DNA of 64,000 nucleotides, from assembly GCA_013398955.1 (NCBI GenBank), contig VWPU01017861.1, positions 40,001 to 104,000 on the forward strand, in the 5' to 3' direction. A model generated the notes under the pieces. That model was not told the DNA's origin, did no database searches, and was given only the letters and a program-made list of their open reading frames with translations. How positions within the stretch are numbered: position 1 is the stretch's first letter; each line of letters opens with the position of its first letter. Positions 22,561 to 34,920 of the stretch are shown piece by piece. The position numbers and the translations under genes were made by a program. Origin of the DNA: Callaeas wilsoni (lineage: Eukaryota; Chordata; Aves; Passeriformes; Callaeidae).

Positions 22561-23150
22561 CTAAGTTGTGGAATGGCTGCACCCGTGGTTGCCTCAGCAG
22601 AGACCAAGCGCAGCTGCTAGAGCAGTGCTGAAGGCTGAGCACCTCTGCTGCATCCCTGCACAGCTAAAGGTTTCTAGACATCCCCTGGAGGCAGGACTGC
22701 TGCCCTGGGCACAGCTGGAGGCTCAGAGGGTGGGCATCTCTTCCTCCTCACCTGCAGCAGGGAAACATAGGCTAGGGGCAGGAGCACCAGCTCCTCTATC
22801 CAGAAGTTTGGGGTTTGTCCTGTATGGAGTAGCTGGAAATCTATTGTCTATTTGATGCCGATCTCCTATTGAGGGTCACCCAACATTGTACTGGAAGCCC
22901 TGGGAACATTTTTAAACAATCTTTCAAGACACAAACTGCTTGGCAGGAGGATTTCATTTTGCACACTTAGTTCTCTCTGGCAATTTCTGCCACAGAGTTT
23001 GTATCCTTCCCTATTGACTCCTTTAGGGTGGTACTGAGAGGAAATACACCATGACCTTCATCAAAATAAGAAGTACTATTAATACAAGTCCCATTCTTTC
23101 TCTGCTTTCCTCACAGAGTTAAGCAAGGCACAGGAATCATCAAATTAAAT
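22561..23150. other. Intergenic, no gene seen
   Basis: The first 300 bp are GC-richer, with a chance-like 95-codon frame. No gene or repeat is recognised. Confidence 0.55.
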
Positions 23151-23560
23151 GGCTGGGTCAGCTTAATGTAATAAATCTATTAGTTCATATCATCATATAT
23201 TTGATTTATACTACCCCAGACAATTACTAGCATGTCATTTCTTTGTTTAGGGATTTTTAATTTGAAAGTGTTCTAATCCTTAGTGTCAGCTGTTCCTGGT
23301 GGGTGATGACATATCTACTGTGAGTGAAACATTCTGATGACATATAGAGTGTAGGAATCAAATGTCATAAGCATAAATATTTAAGCAATAAGACATGACA
23401 GGTAGAGCATTTCTTGGCGATTATCACACACCTCGGGTGGTGTTATGACGAGGCATTTGTCCAAAGGCCAACTGACTTCAACACACTAAAAGTATCATGA
23501 TTGCCTGGAAATGTGCTAGTTGAAGTGTCTTATTGACATTTTTCCCTTCTCTTGATGATT
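23150..23560. promoter_or_regulatory. Candidate conserved non-coding element 4
   Basis: A unique AT-rich block with an exact 11-bp direct repeat TGATGACATAT at 23304-23314 and 23335-23345. The starts are 31 bp apart, close to three turns of the helix. Other words are GACAATTACTAGCATG, AATCAAATGTCATAAG and CATGATTGCC. The repeat resembles a PBX/MEIS-type composite (TGATNGACA). Enhancer function is inferred. Confidence 0.35.
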
Positions 23561-23578
23561 TCTTCATTTTCCAATGAA

Positions 23579-23625
23579 GATGGGAGCCAATGGAATTACC
23601 AATGGGAGCCCCAAGGAATTACCAT
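23579..23625 (+). repeat. Two-copy tandem duplication
   Basis: TGGGAGCCAATGGAATTACC (23581-23600) recurs at 23603 as TGGGAGCCCCAAGGAATTAC with a few changes. A simple local slippage duplication. Confidence 0.7.
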
Positions 23626-25559
23626 TTCCTTCCTCCAAGAGAGGGAGAGATTACACCTTCAAAAGATCTGAGCACCCGAAGCTACACGGAAAGGGAGCCT
23701 GACAGAAGATGGACCTAATAGAAGACATTCGCTGCCCACATTCACAGCCTGAATGTCACTTTGAAACAGCAGGTCTGTCATTTCCTACCATAATAAATGC
23801 TTTCTGAATTAAGAAGACATAGTCAGCATGGCAATGAGGACCTGAATAATTTCTTAAGCAACATTCAAGCTACAGACAACTTTTGAGGAGAAAACACCAT
23901 ATCATCTTCACTTAGAAGATGCTTTCTGTAGTTCCTTGCTCTGGTTAAATAGCATTACCTTTTCTAGGAATGATGTAAGGCTATGCTGTGAAAAACAGAG
24001 GGGTTAGTCTTGACTGAAAGCATATCAAATACATACTTAACCCTCAAAGTTATAGCTCCAGCTCGATCCATCCAATACTGCTGAAAGCCACACAGATAAA
24101 CCAGCCTAGCATCACTACAAGCAACTAGACCATTCACACCTCTGGAGCTCAAGTCTCAGGACTTGGTTCATTTCTGTCTGAACTGGATTACGTTAAATAG
24201 AACACTGTACATAAAAATAAACGTTGTGAACCTTCAATGCCTCTAGGAATTTTTACCTATTTGCTTGCTGCGAAAGGCAGGAAACGTACGGAGGAATTTG
24301 CCAATTTGGCCAGGTCTGCACCATCCATGGTGATTTCTGCTGTGATCACACTACCTCGCCTTTTTGCATAAATACTTGGCTGGGCTTAATACAATTAGGT
24401 GGAAGAATATATATACACATCTAGTGCACCTCACTGAGGAAAACAATGGGCCACATTCATAGTATGAAATTAAGAGTTGCAATGCAAATTTTAGGCATAA
24501 CTGACTCCCCCAGCAACTCAGTTCCCTGGCAATGTGCAAGCAGAGCCTGGTTTTAATTTCACAGATATCTAAATCATGCTTAGCTTTTGGTTTTGGATTG
24601 GAAGAAAAATGCCACATCTTTTTCTTTTACCTCCACCAACCAGAGAGCTCATAATAATAAAGGGAAATAAAAAGAAATAATAAAGAGTAATGGCAGTAGC
24701 CATGACAGCATTTGCCTGCTTCGGATGAGACACTGATGCTTCTATGGATGACTTTCTGCCTAGTGCTAAGGTGAACCCCTTCTTAATGAGGAAAGAACCA
24801 TTCTCTCTGATCTGGCTGCAAATCCCCTTCTCTTCCTTCCTCAGCTATAGCTCCACAGCAGCTTCAGCACCAAGGTTCAGGTTTGCTCCTCAGCCTGCAA
24901 AACCCAGCAGTAGCACTCAGCCTTAGCAGCATTTAATTTTCAAATCCCAGGAAGGCGAACAGGACCATCTCATGTAATAAAGTAACAAAAAAATTTCAGA
25001 AATGGAAAAGACACCAGCAAAGTTTTCTTTGTGATCATTGTTTAACACTGTAAGTAATGAAATATTAATGAAAGTATGCTACTTTCATTTTGTGAACAAT
25101 TTAATTCAATTAAAAATAAATGGATCTCCGTGGCTCAGTGGATATACTGATATTCAGCACTGCCCTTAACTTAGTTTCAACAGCGCTTAAACCCAGCACA
25201 GCACAAAGTACAGCGACTGAAACATAGCCCCCAGCTAACATCGTTAACTCTTTAAGTCCCAGTGGCATGATTCTGTCACCCTGCTGAACCAACAGGGCAT
25301 CTCTCAGGGAGCATTGGCTGTGCAGCTCAACTTGCAGGAGCAGTCATTTATACCCAGTGTGTTAGCAAAGATATCTTGCACCAGGGCACTGTTTTCTTGA
25401 AAGCAAGTGATTTCAGAAAGACTTAGCAGGTCTGCATGGGCCTGAATCTGCTAGCATGCCGTGATCTGGTTAAGTAATATATCTGGGAGCTCCATGTCAC
25501 ATAATGTAGAACTATTCTTTTATTGCGCTGAAAGAGCTGTTTTAGATTCCCTCTGAGCC
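23626..25559. other. Intergenic, no gene seen
   Basis: AT-rich, unique-looking DNA. Short frames only. Nothing coding, no transposon and no RNA gene recognised. Confidence 0.55.
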
Positions 25560-25840
25560 CATAGGCCATGTCTTTCTGATAATAAGAGTGTTATCAATGC
25601 TTTAATATTGAACTCAAATCTCTGCGTGAGAGAGCATCTAAGAGCTATTACTCAGTGCTGAAAGCAAAACCCAACTGTTCTGAATGGGGAGGAAAATGCC
25701 AATCTGTTGACAAAAAGTTAAACAGAGGTGAAATCCAAACTCTGGCCAACAATTTACAGCCTTAGCGCATTGTTAACTTTTCAACTTATCTGTCAGGAAT
25801 AGGAAACTAATGTTTAAAAACAATGTATTGCTTTTACGAG
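25560..25840. promoter_or_regulatory. Candidate conserved non-coding element 5
   Basis: A non-repetitive block with words such as CTGATAATAAGAGTG, TCAATGCTTTAATATTG, CTATTACTC and GCGCATTGTTAACTTTTC. The last contains GTTAAC, the core of an HNF1 half-site. It is enhancer-like in composition only. Confidence 0.25.
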
Positions 25841-27240
25841 CAAGGTCAGCATTTGTTAGATTTCAGGGTTATGCTGAGCACAGTCAGCCAGGGCTACACA
25901 GAAAGAATTGCTTCAGCACCCACGGGCTGAGGTTTTCCAAAAGTTAAAATGTACAAACCGATTTCATTCCCATTTTTATCACGCAACGAGCAGGAGCTCT
26001 GCTCTGACATTTTTGTTCAGCCTCTGTTTTCATGTGTGATAGTACTAGCTTGAGGTTAACATCTCTCAGAAGGGGCTGTGGAACAAACCCTAGGTCAGAG
26101 AAGTGGCTGCTGCATTTTGCTTTTGGGGGAGCTCTGGTTCAGGGTCAGTCTGCTCTCTTCCAGGGGCGAGGTCCAGATTTGTGCGTCTGCCCCTTGGACA
26201 ATGCCAGGCTTTGTTCGAGCAGCAAAGCATCCTTGCTCAGCCATGCAGTTCCCAAGGAGCTGTGTAGGTAAGATAATACAGGGGAAGTGGAACAGAGAGT
26301 CATTCTCTGTGAGAGAGAGAGACAGAGATCTTGTTCAGAAAACGTGGCTCAACGGTGTTTTCCCTATATGCTTTTATATTGAATAATCCCACCTCGTACA
26401 CTCAGAAAGGATTTGATCCATGAAGCAACTGTATGGACTGGCAGATCGTGGTGTTGTCAGACATGATCTGTGTGCAACGTCCACTGCACGGTAAACTGGG
26501 CAATGAGAGAGGAAAAAAATCAGTTTAATGCAAAACAAAGAGCTTCTAAAACATGTGCAGTGTGTGCTGCCACATTCATGGATTCGCTTTCCTGACAGAT
26601 ACATCCCCTCTCTTTCCTTAGTGGTTAACAGGTGGGCAAGACTTAGCCTTTTTGTGCAAGCAGTAAAAAACCCCATGAATGTCAGTTTAGGTGCATTTGG
26701 GTGGAAATCCCAGTGACAGAGGGGTATTTTTTATCATTCACATTGAAATGGAATTTATTTGTCATAGAATTAAGAATATTTGTGAATTATATGCAAATAG
26801 GCAAAAATTGCTTCCCTGAAAAAAACCCCACAACACGGTATGAATCAGAGCTGAGAAATTGCAAATACTAAGAAATGACCAGCTTTTGAACAACTTGTAG
26901 ACCCAGTTTTTCTTACAAAAAGTAATACTTAAATACAAGTATAAAAGCCACACAACAACTAAAAGGCCCAACAGGTCTCATAAACAATGTGAGATGAATT
27001 ATTTTACCAGTTCTAGTTAAAGTATCTTTTTTACCTTCTGCCCCATGTGCTTGGAGACTTCCCAGCTTGTTTTAATCTCTCTAAGCAAATGAGAGCCCTC
27101 AAGGCTCATTAGGGTTATTTACACAGTTCTTAACTAGAAAAAAATAGATCTAAAAAAATGAATAAATAAATAAACTGATGTGGGGTATGAATGAGAAGTC
27201 ATGTTTAAAATCGATTTCCAAGTCTGCTACCAACATGGAC
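25841..27240. other. Intergenic, no gene seen
   Basis: No gene recognised. A short (GA)n lies at about 26310-26328 and (AATA)n at about 27158-27176. Confidence 0.55.
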
Positions 27241-27257
27241 TTCCCTGGGTCTGCTTC

Positions 27258-27332
27258 AAAAAAAATAGCCGTGGGGAGAAAAAAAAAGAAATTGTAAAAA
27301 GGAAAAGAAAAAAGAAAAAAATAAGGGAAAAA
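27258..27332 (+). repeat. Purine-rich low-complexity tract
   Basis: A/G-rich run (A with scattered G) of about 75 bp, interrupted by a few T and C. A simple-sequence feature. Confidence 0.75.
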
Positions 27333-27409
27333 CTATGAGAGATAAGGCTAGTGTTCATGATAAATCAGAGACAGCAGAGTCTGTAAAAAAACCCATAAAT
27401 ACAACTCAG

Positions 27410-27530
27410 AGAAGAAGGGAATCTCAAGACCTGCGATTTAGTCTTGACTCTCCACGGGCAGCCATTTTTCTGATCTTCTGCTCTTTATTTGTAAAATAAA
27501 TGTGATGGCACCTTCTTTTTCCCCCAAGTT
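27410..27530 (+). repeat. Possible MIR-like fragment
   Basis: CTTTATTTGTAAAATAAATG followed by TGATGGCACCTTC resembles the MIR word order CTCATCTGTAAAATGGGGATAAT then AGCACCTACC. The left part is too diverged to align by eye. Confidence 0.3.
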
Positions 27531-30425
27531 ATTGGTTCTATTTCTCTAGGTATGGGAGATCTCTTACTGTGGATGTACACTTCTGTGGTTATTAAGGGAG
27601 AGAGACAGGGACTCTTGTTACATGGGACTAGAGGAGCATTTACAATCATATTGATCTCCCAGACATGCAGGTGCAACTACTCATGGCCAGCCAGTTCCTG
27701 CCATCCGTATACACATGTTCCTTTGAATGGCAGATTGTACCTACCCATCCACCCCAAAATAACATCTATCTGATTAGCATAGCACCTGGGCTATCCACAT
27801 TTTCCAGTGCTGAGCCACTTCTTGGAAAGCAGGGCCTGGCTTCTACAAAGGGGAGGGGAAAAAAATGGATATTGCAATAGAGGTTATAAATTGCCAAGTG
27901 GCCAATTCAACTGACGCATGTGAAAGGAGAGGATCTTCTCATCCCATTTCTTCCTAGACCCTGCGATTCTGTCAGCAGAAAATGGGGTCCTTCTTAGCCC
28001 AAAGCACATTTCAGTCTGTCCTGTTGCGTATTTCCTTCTAAGTGTGTTGCTTCAGTCTGTGCCCATGCTCTCTGCAGACTTCTGTCACTATCAAAGTTTG
28101 ACTTTCTGCATTGCCTCTGCACTGACACTTGCCCAGATTCACCAGCATTGGCATCAGACATCAGACACCAGCATAATAAAACAGTTTTATTTTTCCAGCA
28201 GTCCTTTGCTTGAGTGATGGGATGCCCACTTGTTCTGCTTCTGCTTAATTCAGCAGTGCTTACATGGCACATCCATTGGTCAGCTACCTATTTCTAATCT
28301 TCTTTACTGACGCAACACAATGGGCAGAAAATGAAGTTTTCAAACGCCCTTTATGGCATTTTCAGCCCAGCAAGAATGAGTTGCTCCAAAAAGAGAGCTC
28401 TAAACCGATCCCTTTACATCTTGGAAGGCTGAACCGAAGGCCGAGGAGGAAGCATTTTGTGGTCAGTGACACTACAGCTGAAGTTCTCAGCTTTGGTGGT
28501 CTCAAGCACGATCAGCTTCAGATGAATCAAGAGGACTCATGCATGCAAACCCAAATGAAAAGTCAGCCTTAAATCCATGGTGTGCACCACGCATTGAAGC
28601 CAAGATATATATATATTTCTGAGCAAGACAAAAGTTGGAACAGACTTTCAAATTATAATCCCATCAAGTAGAGCTGACTAAACATAACAACATTTGCTTG
28701 GGGCATTCAAGATTATACAGAAATATCCTCCAGAGCTGCAAAATGTAGACTAAGCATCAGAAGCTCTTTCTTGAGCTTTTATCCAGTCTTCACCAGCGTA
28801 TTTTTAAAAAATTCACAGATTTCCAATTGCATAAGAATAACAGGATACAAATATAACATTGTTCAGCATAAACTATTAAACGTGGCCTGCAGCTGTACCA
28901 CCTGGGGCTCTGATCTTGACAGCTCTCACAAGTTACAAAAGACTTGACTCTGGCCAGAACTTGGAGAAAAATTCTCTAAGGAAATTATAAATGATACAGA
29001 TTTTTGCAATTCAGTAGGAGTTTGTAGTGTTTGCAGTATGTTGTAACTGATGGCTTTTAAAGGCTCTTTCACTTCTTGAGGCAAGGGTGTTACCTGCCAC
29101 ATTCCTCCTCAGTTAAGAAATGACTTCCCACTTCTCTGAATTCCCCTCCATGATTTCCACATGACACTGCAATGTCCAAGGCTAAATTATCATGTACTAC
29201 GGCTGTGTAATCTCAAACAGTTGCTGCTTTTCACTCCAAAGGTAACTGCATTTCCACAGAGGGTAAATCACTTCCTATAGATGGAAAATCTATAGTAAAT
29301 TGCTTGGGATCCTTTGAGATGACATATGTGTGAAACACTCTTTTAATATAGTACTAGAATTCAAATAACAATTATGTGAATCAAAGATGGCAATAAGAAA
29401 AATGTCTGCTTTTTGCCATCTCTTTCTCTGTCTTACCCTTTCCCACAAAAACCACAATTTAAGCACATCTGCAGAGTTAGATACAGGGCTTCACCTTCAT
29501 ATAATCTGACAGCTGGAAGTGGTTTTCCCTCCAAATAGCCCCTTCAAAAGCTTTTGAGCTTCACGTCTGTTTCCTTAAAGAGTCTTCAGTGGGAGAAGCA
29601 ACACTCATACGCTTTCCTTCATTGACAGTGATTCTTTCCCCTGCTTCTCTTCTCTTACCTGGGCTTGTGGTGAAAACTCCCTGGGACTACTCTAAGGAAA
29701 TTCTGTTATGCGCTGACATTTACCAGGTGACAACAAGGTCGGGTCAAGTGTTTGATACCCAGGTCCTTGCATGTAATTATCAGGTAGTATTACAGGTAGC
29801 TGAGGCTCAGCACATTTTGAAGGGTTATGATGAAGCAGCTCCTTTACTTTGTCTAAGCTTTTTCTCAGTAAGATTTTTAAAGAGGCAGGTGGAATTTTAT
29901 TCCTAATTCTATGCCTCTCGTGCTCAAACTTCGAGGTTACTTTTTGTGCGACTAAAAATTGTGAATAAGCAATGAGTGGGTTTGTTAGCCCAGAAAGGTG
30001 ATAGTCAATAATATCTGTCAGTGGTGAAGTATTCTATGAAGTTTTGATATTTGCCACCAGATTTCTTCTCTGATGTTAGCAGATCAATCCCCGTTCTCTA
30101 AATCTTCTTAAACCCTCAAACGAGTGCTGCTTTCAACTCTTGAAAGAAAAAGCTATCCACTTTCTGTTTTTTTTCTTCTGTGTCCAGAAAACAGTCCAAC
30201 AGAAGCTTCTTAAATCAACGAGAAGCTTCACTTCGGATTAGAGTATCAGTAGGTGGATCTCACCAGACCAGAGTTAAATTACATTTCAAAACAACATTTT
30301 AAATACTACAATCACCATTTCTGAGTCTGTTTGCATGTATTTTGGTCTGTTTGCTCGTCTTTCAAGCTCAAAACCTTGCCGTCACTGCAAAGCTGCCGTC
30401 TTAAGCGTAAATCTAACCTCAATAT
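27531..30425. other. Intergenic, no gene seen
   Basis: Unique AT-rich DNA. Open frames at 28264-28572 (102 codons) and 29589-29906 (105 codons) on the + strand lack recognisable domains, splice context or poly(A) context. I do not call them genes. A short (TA)n is at about 28605-28615. Confidence 0.5.
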
Positions 30426-30429
30426 TTTC

Positions 30430-30490
30430 CAGCAGAGGGAAAAAGAAGAAGAAGAAGGAGAAGGAAAAGGTGGGGAGGGGGGGAGCAATA
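30430..30490 (+). repeat. Purine-rich (GAA/GGA) tract
   Basis: GAAGAAGAAG grading into GGTGGGGAGGGGGGG immediately before the CpG-rich block. Such polypurine runs often flank nucleosome-free regulatory DNA. Confidence 0.75.
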
Positions 30491-30499
30491 ACTTTCTCA

Positions 30500-30700
30500 A
30501 TGACAGCGGCGGCTTCGGCAGCGATGCCGCGGGCAGGCTCCGGCCGCCGTGGCCCGCGTTCGGCGGCCGGGCGCTAACCCAGAGGCTCACTGACACCCAG
30601 CGGCTGCGGCGGAGAGCGCAGCGCCCGCCCGCTGCGGACGGGCACGCCGGGCGGCCTGGCGGGCAGCACGGATGCCCTGCGGCTTGAGCAAAGCTGGTTT
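30500..30700. promoter_or_regulatory. Short CpG-rich block
   Basis: By eye about 30 CpGs lie in roughly 200 bp (GCGGCGGC, CCGCGGGC, CGCGTTCGGCGGCCGGGCGC), in DNA that is otherwise AT-rich and CpG-poor. It is preceded by a polypurine tract. No coding exon is recognised; frames open on both strands reflect the composition. It could be an orphan promoter or CpG-rich enhancer for a non-coding transcript or for PROX1 about 28 kb upstream. Confidence 0.6.
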
Positions 30701-33180
30701 ACTTCATCTCAGGCACCTCTGCTCCTCGGCTGTTACTCCTTTTGCCGGTTCTTGAAAGGCGCTGAGCGCTCGTCTCTCCCTCTCCTGGCTCTGGTACCTC
30801 TCAGGTGCTTTCGAAGCCAGAGTAACAGTAAAAACTAACCGTCTTTTCATGCTCAACAAGGAAAATTATACACATGCCACACTGTAGTGTTTTTCTTCCT
30901 AAAGTCTTTATTTTAAAAATGTTCGATGCCCCAGAGAGCAGTCACCTTCTTAATTCACAAAAATACCAGCTACACAGACTAGAAGAATATCCCTATAGCT
31001 GTAGAGCCGTGGTGCTTCGAATCACCTGGGGGGGTGTGCTTGTGATTAGGAGGGCTAAGGAATTTCAGGGAAACAGCTACTGATCATCTGAGAAAAAAAC
31101 CCCAAGAGTGGAAATTGGAAGAAGGGGCACAAAAACCACAGGAGGCAGAGGCCAAGGGAAAAAAAAAAACAAAAAACAACAAACTTTAACAAAATACTCA
31201 ATCTTCTTCTCTTCAAATACTTCAATTGCATGCAGAAGGTAGAGGAACCAGCCACAGAAGATGAGAATCCAGTGTCTTAAAAGAAGCCCATATACACTGA
31301 CCTTAGCCTTTATTGTCCGGTACCTGAGCTGCTCCACTGAATGTCCTCTAACTCTGAGGATGAAGGATTGTGTCTTTCTCAACATCAGTTGTTTAAAAAA
31401 AAAAAAAAAAAAAAAGGCTGTGAACTCCTGGAGCTGCAGGACTGGATGCCCAATCAAGCACTTGTTGGTACATCTCCAGCAAGGACAAAAGGCATCTCCA
31501 ATGTGAAGGTGGGTGTAACTGTGCTTATGTCCAAGATTAGCAGCCCCTTTTTATGCAGTGCATGTAGTTCATAGCAGCAACAAGAAAGAGCTTTGCTTCT
31601 TTTGATACGAAGATTCTTGCCATGCTCAGCACCACAGTTTCTGAATGCTTGATGAACATTAAAGGGAAAGTGAAAAATCAGTCTCACCACACAAACTCTT
31701 AGTTCTCACCTCCAAATTCTGAAATCTGTTTTCTTTTACTGAAGCAGTAAGAGGAGGAATTTCCTACCTTATTTGAGGCTTGGGAGTGTTGCGTAGAAAA
31801 GATGCAGTTCTCATTTCCCCTGCAGTTTGTGTGTATGAGATAAACACTAGCAGTGTGAGTTTCTGGTTTAAAAACCAATTATATATAATCCTGACTAGCA
31901 ACAGGTCTGTGGCCATTTACATCTCTTCAGTTGTCCACATGCTGAGCACCCAGCAGCTGCTGGGCACTTCACAGCACATGCTGGAGTATCTTTAGAGAAA
32001 ATGGAGATCCCCTCTTAGCACCAGAGGTGGAAAGTGTCTTAGAACAGGGCTGGCCTGGCCCAAGCCAGCCCAAAAGACTGCAGAAACATGCACTGGTCAC
32101 AGTGTGCATTTGATTTCCTTGCATGGGTTTTCTGGCTTCTCTTCAGATGTTATTATCAACTTTTGCAATCATGCAGGGAGGAGGTTTGTTCCTCCCACAA
32201 AATCTGGAGTGACAGCCCCATGTGTGACACTAACCTTTTGACAGAAAAATTCCTTCAGTCTCTCTTCAATAAGTGTCCCAGCAGGACAAGAGAATCGGGA
32301 GACAGTGCAATCTAGAAATTTTGACAGAAAAATAATCTAAAAAATGTGAGATGCAGTTCTAAATTTAAAAGAATGAATGATTTTGTTGGGGTTTTATTTT
32401 TGTAGAGAAAATAATTCCCTTGTTTTCTTCTTTAGCGATTTGCATTTGAATAGGTGGATCTGTTCTTTACATTACTTTTGAGAGCCTGCATTTCCCAAAT
32501 TCCTATCACACCACTGGGCTTTCAAGGACAGGAGGGAAGCCAAAACATTTCCATCTAATGCAAACATGGATTACTGGAAGGATGTTCTCATTTTTTAAAA
32601 ATGTACTGGGAGCAAGAGCCAGGTTTGCTAGCACCTTCCCTGCAAGCCATGGCTTCCTTGGCTAGCTGCATGTAGAGAAAGAAAACCTCAACAAAAGGAA
32701 AGGGCAGGAGTTCCTGGAACGCCACAGCATGCAAAGGGAGCTGAGAGAAGTGCTACCGGGCAGGCAAGCACACACACAGCAGCTGCAAGGAGGGTGAGCA
32801 CACTGATGGCTGGAGCCTTTTCCCATCAATCTCCACTGAGCCAGCATCCTATTTTATCTGGGGAAGACCATCTCCAAGGTAAAAGACACAGTGCAAGGAG
32901 AGAAGATATTTAATACCTCATATGGTAGCAGAGTTGAGATTTCAGCTGCGACTACCCCCAGGCAAATCCAAGTTTCCAAATGTCCCAGGTGTGGTTCCAG
33001 GAGGCATCTTCAGTTCCAGGAAGCAGACCTCTGTGTTAGCAAAACCAGGGTCCAAAGCACATCTTGCTTAGAGTCTAGATGGAAACTTCATGTCAATTTG
33101 AACCGTTCTTGCAGCCAATGGATACAACAAAGTCCTGAGAAGTGCTGGTGAGCTGAAAGTAGTCACGGTGTGTGTGTATT
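30701..33180. other. Intergenic, no gene seen
   Basis: No coding gene supported. It contains an A21 tract at 31395-31415 and an A-rich stretch at 31158-31190. Confidence 0.55.
31395..31415 (+). repeat. Poly(A) tract, 21 nt
   Basis: Uninterrupted A21 with no AATAAA just upstream and no recognisable retrocopy before it. It may be the tail of an unidentified retroposed sequence or simple slippage. Confidence 0.85.
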
Positions 33181-33186
33181 TTTGTA

Positions 33187-33236
33187 TGAATGTATGTATG
33201 TATGGGGTTTTTTAAAATATATATATATATATATAA
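33187..33236 (+). repeat. (ATGT)n and (AT)n microsatellites
   Basis: Four ATGT-type units (33189-33204), then GGGGTTTTTTAAAA and about nine AT units (33217-33234). Confidence 0.9.
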
Positions 33237-33453
33237 AAATAGAAATAAAAAGATATTGCGTCCACTTGACTCTCCCTCTGCTCTCAAAAGTTTGGGGTAT
33301 CTGGAGATCTAGTCAAACACAAAGTGAGGAATCTCAGAGCCTGCTGCTGATACTCCATCCCTGCAGAACTCATTACATGCCAGTTGCTCTACTTAGGGTG
33401 GATTGGGGGGGGATCTATTAGAGAGAAAAAGTACAGAGTAGAGTTAAGAAGCA

Positions 33454-33541
33454 TTTTTTTTTCCTTCTAACTGCTGTCTTTTCATCTGCTCTCCTTCTCA
33501 TGTTTCTGGGCTTTTTTTTTCTTCTTCCTTCTCCTTCATCC
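33454..33541 (+). repeat. Pyrimidine-rich low-complexity tract
   Basis: T/C-rich stretch with two long T runs (33454-33462 and 33511-33520) and CTTCTTCCTTCTCC. Confidence 0.75.
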
Positions 33542-34814
33542 TATGGAAGTGGCACTGAATGCTGATGAGATAATAAATGGTCCAACCCCAGGCAATCATT
33601 TGCGGGTAATTAGTTCAGCTACTGAACTTCTAAGAATCGTTTTTTTTTCCACCTGCCTGGCCAGAAAACTTGGGTGGTTGGTTACCCCATCACTTCCCTT
33701 TGGGGAAGGGGCATTCAGAAGCTCAAGTACTTGAGCTCCTGGATACACTCTGCAGTCTTAATTAAGCCTAGCCCTGACCTAGATATTTAGTATTTTATTT
33801 ACTTTTTATGACATTGCTTACTTAGGCCAAAAGCCAAATGTTGCATCCCAGTAGGACCAAATCTGAGGTTTGTTGTAAGCTTCTGTGTACAATCACACCC
33901 AAGATCACAGGTTCAAAACAATTGGAACAGCACTACTTTAGGGAACTTGGGGGGTGCCCTTTCTCTGTGTCAGAATAGACATTTCAAAATTTGCCTTAGA
34001 AGAGAGGTTTGGAGAGGGAGATCATGGCATTTGGTTTAATGGACCTGACAAGAACAGGTCCAGCTTTCCCCTTTCCCAGGATACCCAGCCTCCTCACCCC
34101 CACTTGGCTTTTGCAGCTCCCAGCCTTGCGATGAGGAGCCTGTAAGCCTTAGGGCTGTTGAACCAGAAGCAAGCATCCTTGGAGCTGAGGGTCAGGAGGG
34201 ATCCAGCTCCAGAGTGGTCCAAGTGATGGAGAAGCCCTGGATCTGTGGCCCCTGGAAGCCCACCAGGTGAAGCGAGCTAAAGGGTACTGGCAGGTGGGCA
34301 GGCTTTCCGGGGAACCTTTGCCTGCGTGCTGCTGGCAGGGCCCCAAACCTGCCTGGTTCCAAGAAACTCTGTGGTTCCAACAACTTGGCTTCTTCTGACA
34401 AAGATTTCTTCCATCTGAGAATTCCTGTCTGGCTCTGGTGTACTCTCAGAGCTTCAGGGGTGACCTCTGACGAACCGAGGGGAGATTTGGGGGTCTGGGT
34501 GCATAATTAGCTTCTTCATGGTGGAACACGAGATAACCAGGTCTGCAGGTGAGGAAAAGGACTTCTGTGTAGGCAAATTATGGGGGGTTTGTGCCCTCCC
34601 TTCTGAGGGCGATCAGCATCAAACACAGACATAAGATTAAATAAACCAGCCATTTGTCTGCTTTGGTGTTGGCAATTCATGTCTGCTACTTATTAGATTC
34701 AAAAGTAAAGCACCCTGAAAACACACAGAATTTATCAGGCAACGCTGCACTTCATGAATCACTGAAGGAAGGACATACCCACATTTCTTCCTCCACACAG
34801 ATCATCTTCAGAAT

Positions 34815-34852
34815 GGGTTAAATCTTCATTTTTGGGTTAAATCTTCATTTTT
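34815..34852 (+). repeat. Perfect 19-bp tandem duplication
   Basis: GGGTTAAATCTTCATTTTT occurs twice head to tail (34815-34833 and 34834-34852) with no mismatch, so it is a recent slippage event. Confidence 0.95.
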
Positions 34853-34895
34853 TAGTCTCAATCTTTTTTTTTTTTTTCCTTTTTCTCCTCTTAAA

Positions 34896-34920
34896 GTCAC
34901 CTTGGGTGACAGATGTCACC
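34896..34920. repeat. Alternating inverted repeat GTCACC/GGTGAC/GTCACC
   Basis: Three 6-bp arms in a row, GTCACC (34896-34901), GGTGAC (34905-34910) and GTCACC (34915-34920), with 3-nt and 4-nt spacers. The centre arm can pair with either neighbour. The half-site resembles a variant nuclear-receptor half-site, but not the AGGTCA consensus. Confidence 0.8.

Noticed and set aside
25118..25200. tRNA-like words (GTGGCTCAGTGGAT)
   Set aside because: Resembles a tRNA A-box region, but no matching acceptor stem, anticodon arm or B-box follows at the right spacing.
28264..28572. 102-codon plus-strand frame with a hydrophobic start (YLFLIFFTDATQWA) and a basic RLNRRPRRKHF stretch
   Set aside because: Briefly considered as a secreted peptide precursor, but the hydrophobic run is short, no cleavage or amidation pattern is convincing, and no known neuropeptide matches.
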